Origin: Anaerosporobacter mobilis DSM 15930
GTDB lineage: Bacteria > Bacillota > Clostridia > Lachnospirales > Lachnospiraceae
NCBI RefSeq assembly: GCF_900142955.1
Contig: NZ_FRCP01000007.1
Coordinates: 294,104 to 358,103, forward strand
Direction: 5' to 3'
DNA length: 64,000 nt
The translations under genes were made by a program, and so were the position numbers. The notes below the pieces were generated by a model. The model did no database searches. It worked only from the letters and a program-made list of their open reading frames with translations, and was not told the DNA's origin. Shown piece after piece: positions 19,095 through 28,854 of the stretch (positions within the stretch are counted from its first letter, which is position 1; the number at the start of each line of letters is the position of its first letter).

Positions 19095-20375
19095 CTATTC
19101 CCCCTTTGTTGATAATAATTCAGAATATTTCTTACCAGTACGAATCCCAGAATCTGTTTGATATACTTCTACCTTTACTTCAAATAAACGATCAACAGGA
19201 TCCTCACTAGATACTAGTTCTGTGTCAATTACTTTCGAACCCTCAAGCAAAGTAATTGATGCATTCGATGCTAATTTCCAAGTATTTGCTGGGTCATTAC
19301 ATTTCACTTTCACTACACCTGTCAATTGATCTACGATATTTAATTCCGCTTCATTTATAGAGCTATTCTTAATCACCACCACATCCTCTGGAAAATCAGA
19401 TCTATTATAGAATAGATAAATCTGTTCTAAGGGATTTGTCCCATCCGATGTCTTGAATGTCTTTGAAAATACTTGATATTCAGTATGTAAACCTGATACA
19501 TCTCCTGTTACCTTATCAGTGCCAGGAATTGAATACGAAATCTTACTTGTTAAGTTCACCACAGAAGTATCATAACTTCCATCTAACTTTATTCCATTGG
19601 TCGCTACGATACTTGTTTCTTTGGTAATAAAGCCCTTAATCTGGTTATAAGAATACGGATAATAAGAAGGTAGAGGATTTGCAACTACATTAGCCGGTAA
19701 TCCATTCGCTACTCGATCTGCATTCATGGCATCCGCTACTGCTTGGTTTTGCATCGTAAGGTAATCTAGATATGCCATATGAAGATTATAAAAATACGTG
19801 ATAATCATATTATCCATATTCGTACTAGTGTCCTTTGAATAAATCGTTTCACCACTTGCATCAACATATGAATTCCAGCTAGCAGAATAGGCTTCTGGGT
19901 CAATTACCGCTATCTTATCACCAGTAAGATTTGTGATCTTTGGCATCTGATACTTATTCTGTACGGCGTCTGATAGTGTCTTATACAAAGCAGAATTAAG
20001 GGTTATATATACATCATATTCACCAATCCCATCTTTTACTCGCTTAATACAATACTCATATCTCCCATTAACCGAATCCTCACTTTTAACCTCCGCAAAA
20101 CTATTCGTTATATCATATGGTGCATTCAAATTGAGCCCGATCAAATTCGAACTACCAAACAAGATTTTTAGTTGACTAAGATTCTGACCTTTTACAGTCT
20201 CCATAATATTCTGTGCAAGAGTTGTAGTCCTTTGGATTTCTTTCGCTTTTTCATTTGTTTTTCCTGCTACAAAAAAACTATTTAAAAGTGGAACAGAGAT
20301 AATTGCCAATATAGCAACGCATACAAGCAGTTCAACCAAAGTAAAACCTTTGTTCTCTTCTTTCTCTTTGCACAT
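19095..20375 (-). CDS. large pseudopilin
   Basis: This protein of about 426 residues has a short charged leader (residues 1-10), then G-FTLVELLVCVAILAIISV, a textbook prepilin N-terminus with Glu at position 5. The globular domain is much larger than in normal minor pilins (about 150-200). It contains many Y, N and D residues and no membrane segment after the stem. The start could be the TTG at 20381, 5 bases after AGGAG, or the ATG at 20375, 11 bases after it; I chose the ATG. It lies between the pilO gene and the PilX-like gene, within the row of minor pilins. Confidence 0.8.
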   Translation of the reverse strand: MCKEKEENKGFTLVELLVCVAILAIISVPLLNSFFVAGKTNEKAKEIQRTTTLAQNIMETVKGQNLSQLKILFGSSNLIGLNLNAPYDITNSFAEVKSEDSVNGRYEYCIKRVKDGIGEYDVYITLNSALYKTLSDAVQNKYQMPKITNLTGDKIAVIDPEAYSASWNSYVDASGETIYSKDTSTNMDNMIITYFYNLHMAYLDYLTMQNQAVADAMNADRVANGLPANVVANPLPSYYPYSYNQIKGFITKETSIVATNGIKLDGSYDTSVVNLTSKISYSIPGTDKVTGDVSGLHTEYQVFSKTFKTSDGTNPLEQIYLFYNRSDFPEDVVVIKNSSINEAELNIVDQLTGVVKVKCNDPANTWKLASNASITLLEGSKVIDTELVSSEDPVDRLFEVKVEVYQTDSGIRTGKKYSELLSTKGE

Positions 20376-20405
20376 AAACAACTACACTCCTTTCAAAAAC
20401 CTTAA

Positions 20406-21128
20406 CTAATGAATAGTACCAAATATGTTATCTTTACCAAAGTTTGTTATACCAGTATTCGGTTCCTCATATTCATTGGTTGCTTCCTCTAATGTATAGA
20501 TATTCATTGTAAGTTCACCAATTAATTCACCCGTATCTCCATCAAACACAACAGATATGGATTGTATTGCTCGCATATACTGATATTCATTAATATAGGT
20601 AGCCATCTTTTTCAACTCTTCGTAACTACATTTGAATTTCATATCAACTGCATAATTATATCCGGTTTGCACAAACTGAGCTTCTGATGAACCCGTTGAG
20701 GTATCACCTGTTGTATTGTCTGTATTCTCTGCGTTTGTTTGGCCTTGGTCCAATACTAGATTTGTAATCAAGGCTTTATCATAGAGATTTATCTCATAAA
20801 TCTCTACTCCTAGATTCTTTTCCATATTTCTAATAAACATAATATTAGATTCCGGTGTTTCTTCCTTAACAAATTCCGCCCGAATTGCCTCCATCTTTTC
20901 ATTACATTCTGTTATTCCATTGGTATACATTGACTTATTAATGTTCATCAATTCCAAAGATGCAACACGGTCCTCTAGATCTGTAATCTTTTGATTATTA
21001 GCAGTAGCTCTATTCGTTAATACAACATATCCAAATTGATATGCCACAAACAAAAGTACAAATGCTAGTAATATTAAGAGCAATTTCTTCTCTTTCATAG
21101 AAATATCTATTTGCATTTTTTTCTTCAT
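20406..21128 (-). CDS. pilO: PilO-like pilus alignment protein
   Basis: This 240-residue protein has a short cytoplasmic N-terminus, one membrane segment (about 14-34) and a coiled-coil stretch (about 37-60, QKITDLEDRVASLEL), followed by a globular domain. This is the layout of PilO/GspM proteins that join PilM and PilN at the inner membrane platform. An acidic/Asn/Thr-rich loop lies near residue 135. Sequence similarity to named PilO proteins is weak; the assignment rests on layout and on position directly downstream of the PilM-PilN gene. Confidence 0.7.
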   Translation of the reverse strand: MKKKMQIDISMKEKKLLLILLAFVLLFVAYQFGYVVLTNRATANNQKITDLEDRVASLELMNINKSMYTNGITECNEKMEAIRAEFVKEETPESNIMFIRNMEKNLGVEIYEINLYDKALITNLVLDQGQTNAENTDNTTGDTSTGSSEAQFVQTGYNYAVDMKFKCSYEELKKMATYINEYQYMRAIQSISVVFDGDTGELIGELTMNIYTLEEATNEYEEPNTGITNFGKDNIFGTIH

Positions 21129-21244
21129 ACTATCTTAAACGCCCCTCTCCATATCTGGTGATTTAGTACATCTACTCCCATTCAATATCACAAGTTAGCT
21201 TGGTTTCAGCATTAATGAAGTGTGAACATCTTATTGTTCGCACT

Positions 21245-22888
21245 TTATTCTTCTACTTGTGTAGTAGCATACGTACACGTTAATGTGGTATTCAATTTAA
21301 CAATTCCATTATCATCTTTATTCTCCACAATAACTCCCACTAGTATAGAATTGATTTCCGGGAATTTCTTTATCTCCATTACAAACTGTGCAATCTCTTC
21401 TTTACTATTGGCAACAACACCGAATGCCAAACCTTCACTCCCTGATGACATAGATGTAATCTCCACATTCTTAGGCATTGATTTTTGCATCTCTTCTAAA
21501 ACCGTTACTAAAGAACTGTTCTTAGTAGGCAAAGACTGGTATAGTGCATCTAGTGCATTATATTGTTGCGTAGCTAATATATACTTTGAGTTCAATATCT
21601 CTATCTCAGATAATTGCTCTTCTTTTACTCTAAGCGCTTCTAATTCACTCTTCGAGCTGCTATATTGAATAAAACTTACTGCAACAAATATAACAGAGGC
21701 AATTGCTGCGAATAACACAACCACTATACTTGTCTGCATACTTCTTCGCTCTTTCTCAGCCTGCACATCTTCTGGTACAAAATCCAAAGGTTTCATTGCG
21801 GCACCAATACTTGAAACATATGCACTTTCGTCAAATTCTCCCTGAATCTCAGTAAAGTTTACTCCTATTAGATGATCAATCCTTTTAACATCAATTCCTG
21901 TTTCATTGCTTATTAATTTGTGAATACCTCTTATCTTAGCTCCAATACCCGTAATATAGATCGTATTGATTTTCTTCTCTTTAAACTTTGATAAACAATA
22001 TTCCTGTACACGGATTACATTACTGATAAGATAGCTTATTGTACTCGTTGCTTCTTCCTTAGCATGCAATTCTTGCATCTGCTTGTTATATAGAACTTCC
22101 GATCCCTCATAGGTTGCCGCTGCCTCTGACATATGAATCGATTGGTTTAATTTCCCGTTCAAGATATGTTCTTTTTGTAATAAATCAAGTGCTTCTAAGG
22201 ATGTCGATGCAGCATAACTACTACTATTAATAATTGAATCAATTAGATTCTCAATTCCATATGGAATTGTTCTTTGTAATAATAAAATACTGTCTTCAAG
22301 TATGTAGATAATCGAACTCTGTTCATTCATCTGCAATACCATCTGTACACCAGCTGCGGTTTGTTTCTTCACAATCTGAAATGTACTATTACCTATATAG
22401 TCAATCGCCACAATAGTAAGACTCATCATCTCTGCAACATTATAATAATTCTTAATCAAATTATTAGGGGCTGCCAAAACCAACAATCGAATATGACGGT
22501 CTTCTGGCGCTGTCTTCTTATCTAACACATTATACGTTACCGTATAATCCTCCAAATTCATCGGGAAATATTCTGTAAGATTTGCTTGCACAACATCTCT
22601 AATACGATTATCTTTCACACAAGGAATCGTTACTTCCCTACTTGTAATCTTCGTAGATGCTACGGTGAATACGACATGCGTAGAACGCATCCCAGCATTC
22701 TGAATTTCCGTTCTTAAGCAATCTACAAATCGATCTTTGTCTCTTATATACCCATCCTCTACGGTATTATCTGGTGTAGCAAAGGTTATACATCGATATA
22801 CCTTTGGTGACTTACTATGATAGTCAATCTCACACACTTTAGTCAGTGTGATACCTATCTCAATACTTAATACCTTCTTTACCGCCAT
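21245..22888 (-). CDS. PilM-PilN fusion protein
   Basis: This 547-residue protein joins two pilus platform proteins. Residues 1-360 are PilM, an actin-like cytoplasmic ATPase: the start MAVKKVLSIEIGITLTKV is the phosphate-1 loop, and the segment INTIYITGIGAKIRGI is the late adenosine motif. A membrane segment follows (about 384-405), then a coiled coil and a PilN-like periplasmic-type domain. In Gram-negatives PilM and PilN are separate and the PilN N-terminus binds PilM; here one chain does both. I chose ATG 22888, which follows GGAGGAAG by 5-7 bases, rather than the upstream ATG at 22906. Confidence 0.85.
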   Translation of the reverse strand: MAVKKVLSIEIGITLTKVCEIDYHSKSPKVYRCITFATPDNTVEDGYIRDKDRFVDCLRTEIQNAGMRSTHVVFTVASTKITSREVTIPCVKDNRIRDVVQANLTEYFPMNLEDYTVTYNVLDKKTAPEDRHIRLLVLAAPNNLIKNYYNVAEMMSLTIVAIDYIGNSTFQIVKKQTAAGVQMVLQMNEQSSIIYILEDSILLLQRTIPYGIENLIDSIINSSSYAASTSLEALDLLQKEHILNGKLNQSIHMSEAAATYEGSEVLYNKQMQELHAKEEATSTISYLISNVIRVQEYCLSKFKEKKINTIYITGIGAKIRGIHKLISNETGIDVKRIDHLIGVNFTEIQGEFDESAYVSSIGAAMKPLDFVPEDVQAEKERRSMQTSIVVVLFAAIASVIFVAVSFIQYSSSKSELEALRVKEEQLSEIEILNSKYILATQQYNALDALYQSLPTKNSSLVTVLEEMQKSMPKNVEITSMSSGSEGLAFGVVANSKEEIAQFVMEIKKFPEINSILVGVIVENKDDNGIVKLNTTLTCTYATTQVEE

Positions 22889-22919
22889 ACATCTTCCTCC
22901 ATCCAATGGATTTCGTTTT

Positions 22920-23672
22920 TTACCTCATCAAATACTCCATATATCTATGTATTAACTCTTCCCCATAAAGAGCAGAAAACAAAATCCCGATTGCTAGATA
23001 AGGCCCAAATGCTAGTTGGTGCCCTACCTTTGAAACTTTCATACGTATACTATGAATCACTGCTCCTAACAAACAAGCAATCCACAACGCTAAAATACTT
23101 GGCCAAACTCCAAGGAATGCACCTGCTCCAATCATCAATTTGATATCTCCATCTCCAATTCCTCTTTTCTTGGTCAAGAGATACAGAGCAAACAAGAAAC
23201 CACTTACACCTATCATCCCCCATAAATGATTACTCACATTCTTATAGTCAAAGCAAGTATATACCAATCCAATTATCAGAACACATATATTAATTCCAAT
23301 GGGAATATAATAGGTCCTAAAATCAATAACACTCAACACAAGTAATATAGAACACAATAAACACAACAGAATTCCATATGGTGTAATACCTACTCTGTGT
23401 ATGATAATTACATACAGTACTCCGTTAAGCGCCTCCATCAATGGGTATTGTATGGATAATTTCGTGCCACAGCTTCTGCATCTTCCTCTTTGAAGTAGAT
23501 AACTGAATACGGGAATTAATTCATACCACCTAAGTGTATGTCCACAGGTCATACAATGCGAACGCTCCTTCACAATGTCTTCTTCTTTTGGAATTCGATA
23601 AATGCATACATTGAGAAAGCTCCCAATGACGATTCCATATAGAAATATTACTATGTATTTGGATATTTGCAT
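22920..23672 (-). CDS. pilD: prepilin peptidase (leader peptidase A24)
   Basis: This 250-residue membrane enzyme cleaves the short leader of prepilins and N-methylates the new end. The cytoplasmic zinc motif has two C-x-x-C pairs (CMTCG near residue 41 and CRSCG near 63). The two catalytic Asp residues are in SVIDFRTYYIP and GIGDGDIKL, the latter being the GxGD signature. Eight hydrophobic segments are present. GGAGGAG precedes ATG 23672. It sits directly after the major pilin gene, its main substrate. Confidence 0.93.
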   Translation of the reverse strand: MQISKYIVIFLYGIVIGSFLNVCIYRIPKEEDIVKERSHCMTCGHTLRWYELIPVFSYLLQRGRCRSCGTKLSIQYPLMEALNGVLYVIIIHRVGITPYGILLCLLCSILLVLSVIDFRTYYIPIGINICVLIIGLVYTCFDYKNVSNHLWGMIGVSGFLFALYLLTKKRGIGDGDIKLMIGAGAFLGVWPSILALWIACLLGAVIHSIRMKVSKVGHQLAFGPYLAIGILFSALYGEELIHRYMEYLMR

Positions 23673-23708
23673 TGGGAGCTCCTCCTTATAGTTAGTTTTT
23701 TGAATTTA

Positions 23709-24197
23709 TTATGGTGTTGCTATTTGTTTCATTGCTTTAACTGTTACTGCTCCTATAGCGTCTTTAGTAGCATCAACTGCTATATTAATTTCAAACGCAT
23801 TCATATCCGTTTCTTTCGGAAGTGGATACGATCCTCCTAGAATTTCCTCTAATTCAACCATTAACTTACTATCTTTATTAGTATTGGTATACGAAAAATT
23901 TGCTTTAGCAGATCCATTTACGACAATTTTAATACTACCTGACCCTTCTGCTACTTCAGCATAGACATCCTCATTTGCTAACGCTGTATTAACTGCCGTT
24001 TTATACGCTGAGATATTTGTGGCATCAACCGATTTTCTAGACTGTCCAATATACTTCATTACCTGTGGTGCAATAACAATTGCCAAAATCGCCATAATAG
24101 CAATAACAACAATTAACTCTACGAGCGAAAAACCTTTGTTCTTCCCCTCCTTTTTCTTCATTTCTTGATTGCATACTTCCATAATTTCTGTTTTCAT
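23709..24197 (-). CDS. pilA: major type IV pilin
   Basis: This 162-residue prepilin has a 22-residue charged leader ending in KNKG, then FSLVELIVVIAIMAILAIVI with Glu5, which is the most canonical pilin stem in this operon. The globular domain (about 50-162) is Ala, Lys and Asn-rich and has no cysteine pair. Size and position beside pilD and pilC suggest it is the main subunit. GGAGAGAGG lies before ATG 24197; a second in-frame ATG (residue 13) would leave a shorter leader but has no ribosome site. Confidence 0.88.
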   Translation of the reverse strand: MKTEIMEVCNQEMKKKEGKNKGFSLVELIVVIAIMAILAIVIAPQVMKYIGQSRKSVDATNISAYKTAVNTALANEDVYAEVAEGSGSIKIVVNGSAKANFSYTNTNKDSKLMVELEEILGGSYPLPKETDMNAFEINIAVDATKDAIGAVTVKAMKQIATP

Positions 24198-24322
24198 TTA
24201 CCTCTCTCCTTTTAATTCATTCTATTGCAACTAAGTGATTCTGTAACGTTCTATACCAAACTCCCCCATATAGCTGTCACAAAATCAATTAGATGTTGCC
24301 CCATATATCAGGTAGTAACAAT

Positions 24323-25537
24323 TTACAGATTGTCTACACCCTTATACATCGTTACCATTGGTAACATAATAGAGATTACTAGGAACCCTACTATTACAGC
24401 TAAAACTACTATAATCAATGGTTCAATTACAGCTGTTAAAGATTCTGTTGCCATTTCTACTTCCTCTTCAAAGTAATCTGCCACGCAATCTAGCATATCT
24501 TCTAAGTTTCCGGTTTCCTCACCGATATTGACCATCTGATAAATCATAGCAGGAAATATTCCACTTTCCTTTAATGGTAGAGATAACGGAATACCTCTAG
24601 CGACCTCTTCTCTTGCGTTCATTAATACTTGTTTGATTACCACATTATCCATTGTTCTTGCCGTAATCTCAATAGCATCAATCAAAGATATACCAGACCT
24701 TAATAAGGTACTGAGTGTTCTAGCAAGTCTAGCGCATGCATTCTTCTTTATCAGCTTTCCAAACAGTGGTATTCTCAGCGACATATTTGCTAAGATAATT
24801 TTCCCATTTGGCATAGCAGCGAAACCTCTAAATGCTGCTATAATTGCTGCAATTACTAGAACTACTACATACCATTTATGTTGCATAAAATCACTCATGG
24901 CTATAACCATTCGTGTTGGTAATGGCATTTCAACATTCATCTGTGAAAACATGGTTAGGAATTTCGGAATTACATACGATAGCATTATGATAATAACCAC
25001 GACTGCTACACAGGCTACAACAATCGGATAAATCATGGCCTTCTTCATCATAGATTTTAATTTAGCATCTTTTTCAAAATGAATCGCGATTCTTTCCAAT
25101 GAACCCTCTAAACTTCCTGACGTTTCTCCCGCTTCCACCATATTAATTAAAATTGGTGGAAATATCTTTCCTTGCCTCCTCATTCCATCCGCTAATGTTT
25201 CTCCACGTTCCACATCGTTTCTAACTTCTGCAATGGCTTTCTTAAATACCTTTTTTTCTGTTTGCTCTTCTAACATATGTAAAGCGACTGTAATCGAAAC
25301 CCCAGCTGACAAGACACTGCCAAACTGCCTGCAAAATGCACTCAAATCTCTTGGCTTAACTGGATTACCAATACTAATATTAATATCCCGTGTTAATAGA
25401 TTCTGTGGAATAATTGATATGGGTATATAGCCAGCTGCACGAAGGGAGACATTTACTTTATCCTCATTCGTTGCTTCCATTGCTCCTTTTTGCTCTTTTC
25501 CTCTACTATCAATTGCAATATACGAAAAACTAGCCAT
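24323..25537 (-). CDS. pilC: pilus assembly platform protein PilC (GspF family)
   Basis: This 404-residue inner-membrane protein has the duplicated GspF domain: one copy at about 70-190 (FCRQFGSVLSAGVSI and MVEAGETSGSL) and a second at about 275-395 (LARTLSTLLRSGISL and MVNIGEETGNL). Three hydrophobic segments lie at about 170-190, 220-235 and 375-400. The platform transmits rotation of PilB or PilT to the pilin. Its ATG overlaps the stop of pilT in TAATG, so translation is coupled. Confidence 0.93.
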   Translation of the reverse strand: MASFSYIAIDSRGKEQKGAMEATNEDKVNVSLRAAGYIPISIIPQNLLTRDINISIGNPVKPRDLSAFCRQFGSVLSAGVSITVALHMLEEQTEKKVFKKAIAEVRNDVERGETLADGMRRQGKIFPPILINMVEAGETSGSLEGSLERIAIHFEKDAKLKSMMKKAMIYPIVVACVAVVVIIIMLSYVIPKFLTMFSQMNVEMPLPTRMVIAMSDFMQHKWYVVVLVIAAIIAAFRGFAAMPNGKIILANMSLRIPLFGKLIKKNACARLARTLSTLLRSGISLIDAIEITARTMDNVVIKQVLMNAREEVARGIPLSLPLKESGIFPAMIYQMVNIGEETGNLEDMLDCVADYFEEEVEMATESLTAVIEPLIIVVLAVIVGFLVISIMLPMVTMYKGVDNL

Positions 25538-26589
25538 TAAAACAACCTCCTCTCTAACGCCACTCGATCTTGTGCAAATATAAGTGCTTCATCCACACTT
25601 ATTTCTCGCTTGGTACACAACTCAAAGAGATGATCATCCATTGTTTGCATTCCAATTTTTTTACTTGTCTGTAAGACAGACGTAATTTGATACGTCTTTG
25701 ATTCTCGAATTAAGTTCTTAACAGCGTTCGTAGCATGCATAACTTCAAAAGCTGCAATTCTTCCTTTTCCATTTTCTTTTGGTATAAGCTGTTGTGATAT
25801 AACGGATTCAAGTACTGTTGCCAATTGAACTCTCACTTGCTGTTGTTGAAAAGGTGGAAAAACATCAATAATACGATCAATTGTGCTAGCTGCGCCAATT
25901 GTATGTAGTGTGGAGAATACCAAATGTCCTGTTTCAGCTGCTGTTATTGCAATGGAAATCGTATCTAGATCTCTCATCTCACCTACAAGGATAACATCAG
26001 GATCTTCTCGCAAAGCAGCTCGTAAGGCATTGGCATAACTATTCGTATCCAAACCAACTTCTCTTTGATTCACAATTGATTTCTTATGAGAATGCAAATA
26101 CTCTATTGGATCCTCTAGTGTGATAATATGTTGACTATAATTACTGTTAATTAAATCAATCAGCGATGCCAGGGATGTAGACTTGCCACTTCCAGTAGGT
26201 CCTGTAACAAGGACTAACCCTCTTTTTTTCTGTGCCAAATCCATTACCGATTCTGGTATTCCAAGTGACTCAGGTGTAGGGATTTTTGTTCCTACCAACC
26301 GAAGTACTGCTGCATAGGATCCACGTTGTTTGAAAACATTAACACGATATCTCCCTAAGTTAGGTATGGAGTAAGAAAAATCAACTTCCCCCTCCTCTGT
26401 CAACCTGCTTTCTAACCGTTGATTTAACATAGGTCTTATAATCGCATCGGTATCTGTTGGAGCCAACTTCGGTAGTTCTAGGTCAACTAATCTACCATTT
26501 ACACGACATTTTGGTGATATACCCACCGTAATATGCAAATCAGATGCACCTAACTCTTTTGCAGTAAATAACAAATCATCTATTGTCAT
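25537..26589 (-). CDS. pilT: pilus retraction ATPase PilT
   Basis: This protein of about 350 residues is a hexameric ATPase that drives pilus retraction. Walker A is GPTGSGKS at about 132-139, the Asp box is IITLEDPIEYLH, Walker B is PDVILVGEMRD, and the His box is GHLVFSTLHT. The PilT-specific helix (NLIRESKTYQ, corresponding to AIRNLIRE) is present and separates it from PilB and GspE. The start is uncertain: ATG 26589 gives the family-like MTIDDLL; ATG 26601 lies one base after AAAGGGGC; the frame is open to 26613. Confidence 0.92.
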   Translation of the reverse strand: MTIDDLLFTAKELGASDLHITVGISPKCRVNGRLVDLELPKLAPTDTDAIIRPMLNQRLESRLTEEGEVDFSYSIPNLGRYRVNVFKQRGSYAAVLRLVGTKIPTPESLGIPESVMDLAQKKRGLVLVTGPTGSGKSTSLASLIDLINSNYSQHIITLEDPIEYLHSHKKSIVNQREVGLDTNSYANALRAALREDPDVILVGEMRDLDTISIAITAAETGHLVFSTLHTIGAASTIDRIIDVFPPFQQQQVRVQLATVLESVISQQLIPKENGKGRIAAFEVMHATNAVKNLIRESKTYQITSVLQTSKKIGMQTMDDHLFELCTKREISVDEALIFAQDRVALERRLF

Positions 26590-26634
26590 AATAACAAACA
26601 TGCCCCTTTCCAAAGTCTTCTCTATTGCACGCTA

Positions 26635-28338
26635 CTACACCTTTGCAATAATCTTCATCAGCTCTGCTACTGATGTAATTCCTTCCAAGACATGCTTCAC
26701 TCCTGCCTTATGTAAAGTAACCAATCCCTCTTTTTCTGCTGTCTTTTTGATTGCTTCCGCACTTGCTTTATGACTAACACACTCCTTAACAGCTGTTGTT
26801 ATTGGCATAATTTCATAAACACCGATTCTTCCTATATACCCTGTGTCATTACACATATGGCACCCACACGGTACATACACCGTAACTTCTTCCTCTACAT
26901 CGATTCCAAGAATCTGTTTTTCAAATGGGTCTGCTAGTCTCCCTTGTTTACAATATGAGCATAACCTTCTTACTAATCGTTGCGCAATTACTCCAACCAC
27001 AGAATCCGCAATCAAATATGGTTCAATCCCCATATCAACAAGTCTTATAATACTGCTTGCTGCATCATTCGTATGTAACGTACTAACCACAAGATGCCCT
27101 GTTATAGATGCTTTAACCGCGATTTCCGCCGTTTCGCTATCTCTCATCTCTCCAATCATTATGATATCAGGGTCCTGTCTTAAGATAGATCTAAGAGCAG
27201 ATGCAAACGTTAAGTCTGCTTTCGTATTAACTTGTACTTGATTAACACCATCAACATTTGCCTCTACCGGATCTTCAACTGTTATTATATTAACATCTTC
27301 TTTGTTTAACTCACTTAATGCGGTATAGAGTGTCGTTGATTTACCACTTCCGGTAGGACCAGTTACCAATATAATCCCGTAGGGATTTGATAATATACGA
27401 TTAAACTTGTCCATTTCATCGCTTGAGAACCCCAATTCCAATTTACTCTTTGTTAGTCCATGTTTTGCGGTTAATCTCATAACAACTTTCTCACCATACA
27501 CAGTAGGTAGAATAGATACACGAATATCATATTCTTGTTTATCAATAATACTTGTGATTCTACCATCTTGTGGTTTTCTCTTCTCTGATATATCCATCTC
27601 ACCGATAACTTTAATTCTAGCTACTAACGCAGATAGCAAGGAATAATCGTATTTCATAACCTCAGTTAAAACACCATCGACGCGGTAACGTACTCTGATA
27701 CTTTCTTTCAAAGGTTCAATATGTATGTCGCTTGCTCGTTGTCTAACTGCTTGTTCGATTATTTTCTTAATCAATAAAACTATGGGAGAGTTTTTGACAT
27801 CCTCTTTATCTTCTTCCTTACCTTCTAGGTTCGGATACAGATTCTCTCTCTCTTTGCTATACCGTTCAGCAACCGCCATCGCCTCTGCATTACCATAATA
27901 TTTCTCAATTGCTGTTATAATCTCCGTTGGTGTCGCAACCACTGCTTCAATTTGATAATTAGTTACAATTGCCAAATCATCAATTGCTACAATATCTAAC
28001 GGATCTGACATCGCTACTCGCAATACATTCGGATAATTTTCTTTAAATTCATAAGGCATCATACTGTATTTACGTAAAATATTCTCATTTGACAATCGTA
28101 TAATAGATTCCTCAATACGAATTCGGCTCAAATTCACAACATCTAGTCCTAACTGTGTATGTAACGCTTCAACAATATCTTGTTCGGATATCATATTCAT
28201 ATCCACCAACGTTTCACCAAGTTTCTTTCGCGTCAGCTTCTGTTTAGCTAAAGCCACCACTAATTGATCTTGTGTAATACAATTAGATGCAATTAATAAA
28301 TCCCCAAGTCTTTTTCTTTTCTTACTGTAAAATTCCAT
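26635..28338 (-). CDS. pilB: pilus extension ATPase PilB (GspE family)
   Basis: This 567-residue ATPase powers pilus assembly. Residues 1-150 form an N-terminal MshEN/GspE-N domain (KRLGDLLIASNCITQDQL), which in homologues can bind c-di-GMP. The catalytic domain has Walker A GPTGSGKST near 327-335, Walker B PDIIMIGEMRD, and a zinc-binding four-Cys site (CSYC near 457 and CGCHMC near 487), which is diagnostic of PilB/GspE and missing in PilT. It is the first gene of the pilus operon, about 65 bases after a strong promoter. Confidence 0.93.
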   Translation of the reverse strand: MEFYSKKRKRLGDLLIASNCITQDQLVVALAKQKLTRKKLGETLVDMNMISEQDIVEALHTQLGLDVVNLSRIRIEESIIRLSNENILRKYSMMPYEFKENYPNVLRVAMSDPLDIVAIDDLAIVTNYQIEAVVATPTEIITAIEKYYGNAEAMAVAERYSKERENLYPNLEGKEEDKEDVKNSPIVLLIKKIIEQAVRQRASDIHIEPLKESIRVRYRVDGVLTEVMKYDYSLLSALVARIKVIGEMDISEKRKPQDGRITSIIDKQEYDIRVSILPTVYGEKVVMRLTAKHGLTKSKLELGFSSDEMDKFNRILSNPYGIILVTGPTGSGKSTTLYTALSELNKEDVNIITVEDPVEANVDGVNQVQVNTKADLTFASALRSILRQDPDIIMIGEMRDSETAEIAVKASITGHLVVSTLHTNDAASSIIRLVDMGIEPYLIADSVVGVIAQRLVRRLCSYCKQGRLADPFEKQILGIDVEEEVTVYVPCGCHMCNDTGYIGRIGVYEIMPITTAVKECVSHKASAEAIKKTAEKEGLVTLHKAGVKHVLEGITSVAELMKIIAKV

Positions 28339-28402
28339 AATAACCTGTTTATCCTTCCCATTTTAGCCATTATTTCCTTTTATATCTCATTCATTTCCAC
28401 CA

Positions 28403-28431
28403 ATTATAACATCCAAAGTTAGCTTTTACAA
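28403..28431 (-). promoter_or_regulatory. sigma-A-type promoter of the pilus operon
   Basis: On the minus strand TTGTAA (28426-28431) is followed by a 17-base spacer and TATAAT (28403-28408). Transcription would start near 28396, leaving a leader of about 57 bases before pilB, which is too short for a c-di-GMP riboswitch. Confidence 0.7.
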
Positions 28432-28783
28432 ACATTTATGGTAATTATTTACTTGTAACATTTTAAGTTATCGTGTCAATTGTGCACGTTTTCTATAGAA
28501 TATCGTCATATATCTGCATAATATGTATAAAAAACACAACCGATTATAGGCCATTTGCAGTGTTTTATTTCGTATTTTTTCGTTAATCTTAAATATGTAG
28601 TATTTTGATTAACCCTTTTTCCTTCACACCTTTTTCAACCATATAAGCATATGCAATGTTTCATTCCATTTATTCCTATTATTTAGTATCATTTTAATCT
28701 AATATAGGGTTTTAGATATTAATAATCCATTTAAATATTTACTAAACTCTATAAACTAATAAAGCTTGCCTTCCTAACCTAAG
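28432..28783. other. non-coding AT-rich spacer
   Basis: This stretch between the recG terminator and the pilus promoter has no open frame of note, no RNA gene and no recognised operator. It is very AT-rich with short T and A tracts. Confidence 0.4.
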
Positions 28784-28836
28784 GGCAAAAATAAAACGAA
28801 ACATACTTGTTAAGCAACACAAATACGTTTCGTTTC
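28784..28836 (-). terminator. terminator of recG
   Basis: AAACGAAAC (28794-28802) pairs with GTTTCGTTT (28827-28835), with two further pairs after one mismatch. On the minus strand it is followed by a T-rich run (GTTTTATTTTT), as in a Rho-independent terminator. It separates recG from the pilus operon. Confidence 0.8.
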
Positions 28837-28854
28837 TACTTAATTATTCTATTA

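Noticed and set aside
28339..28403. c-di-GMP riboswitch before the pilus operon
   Set aside because: The promoter leaves only about 57 bases of leader, and no riboswitch core was seen.
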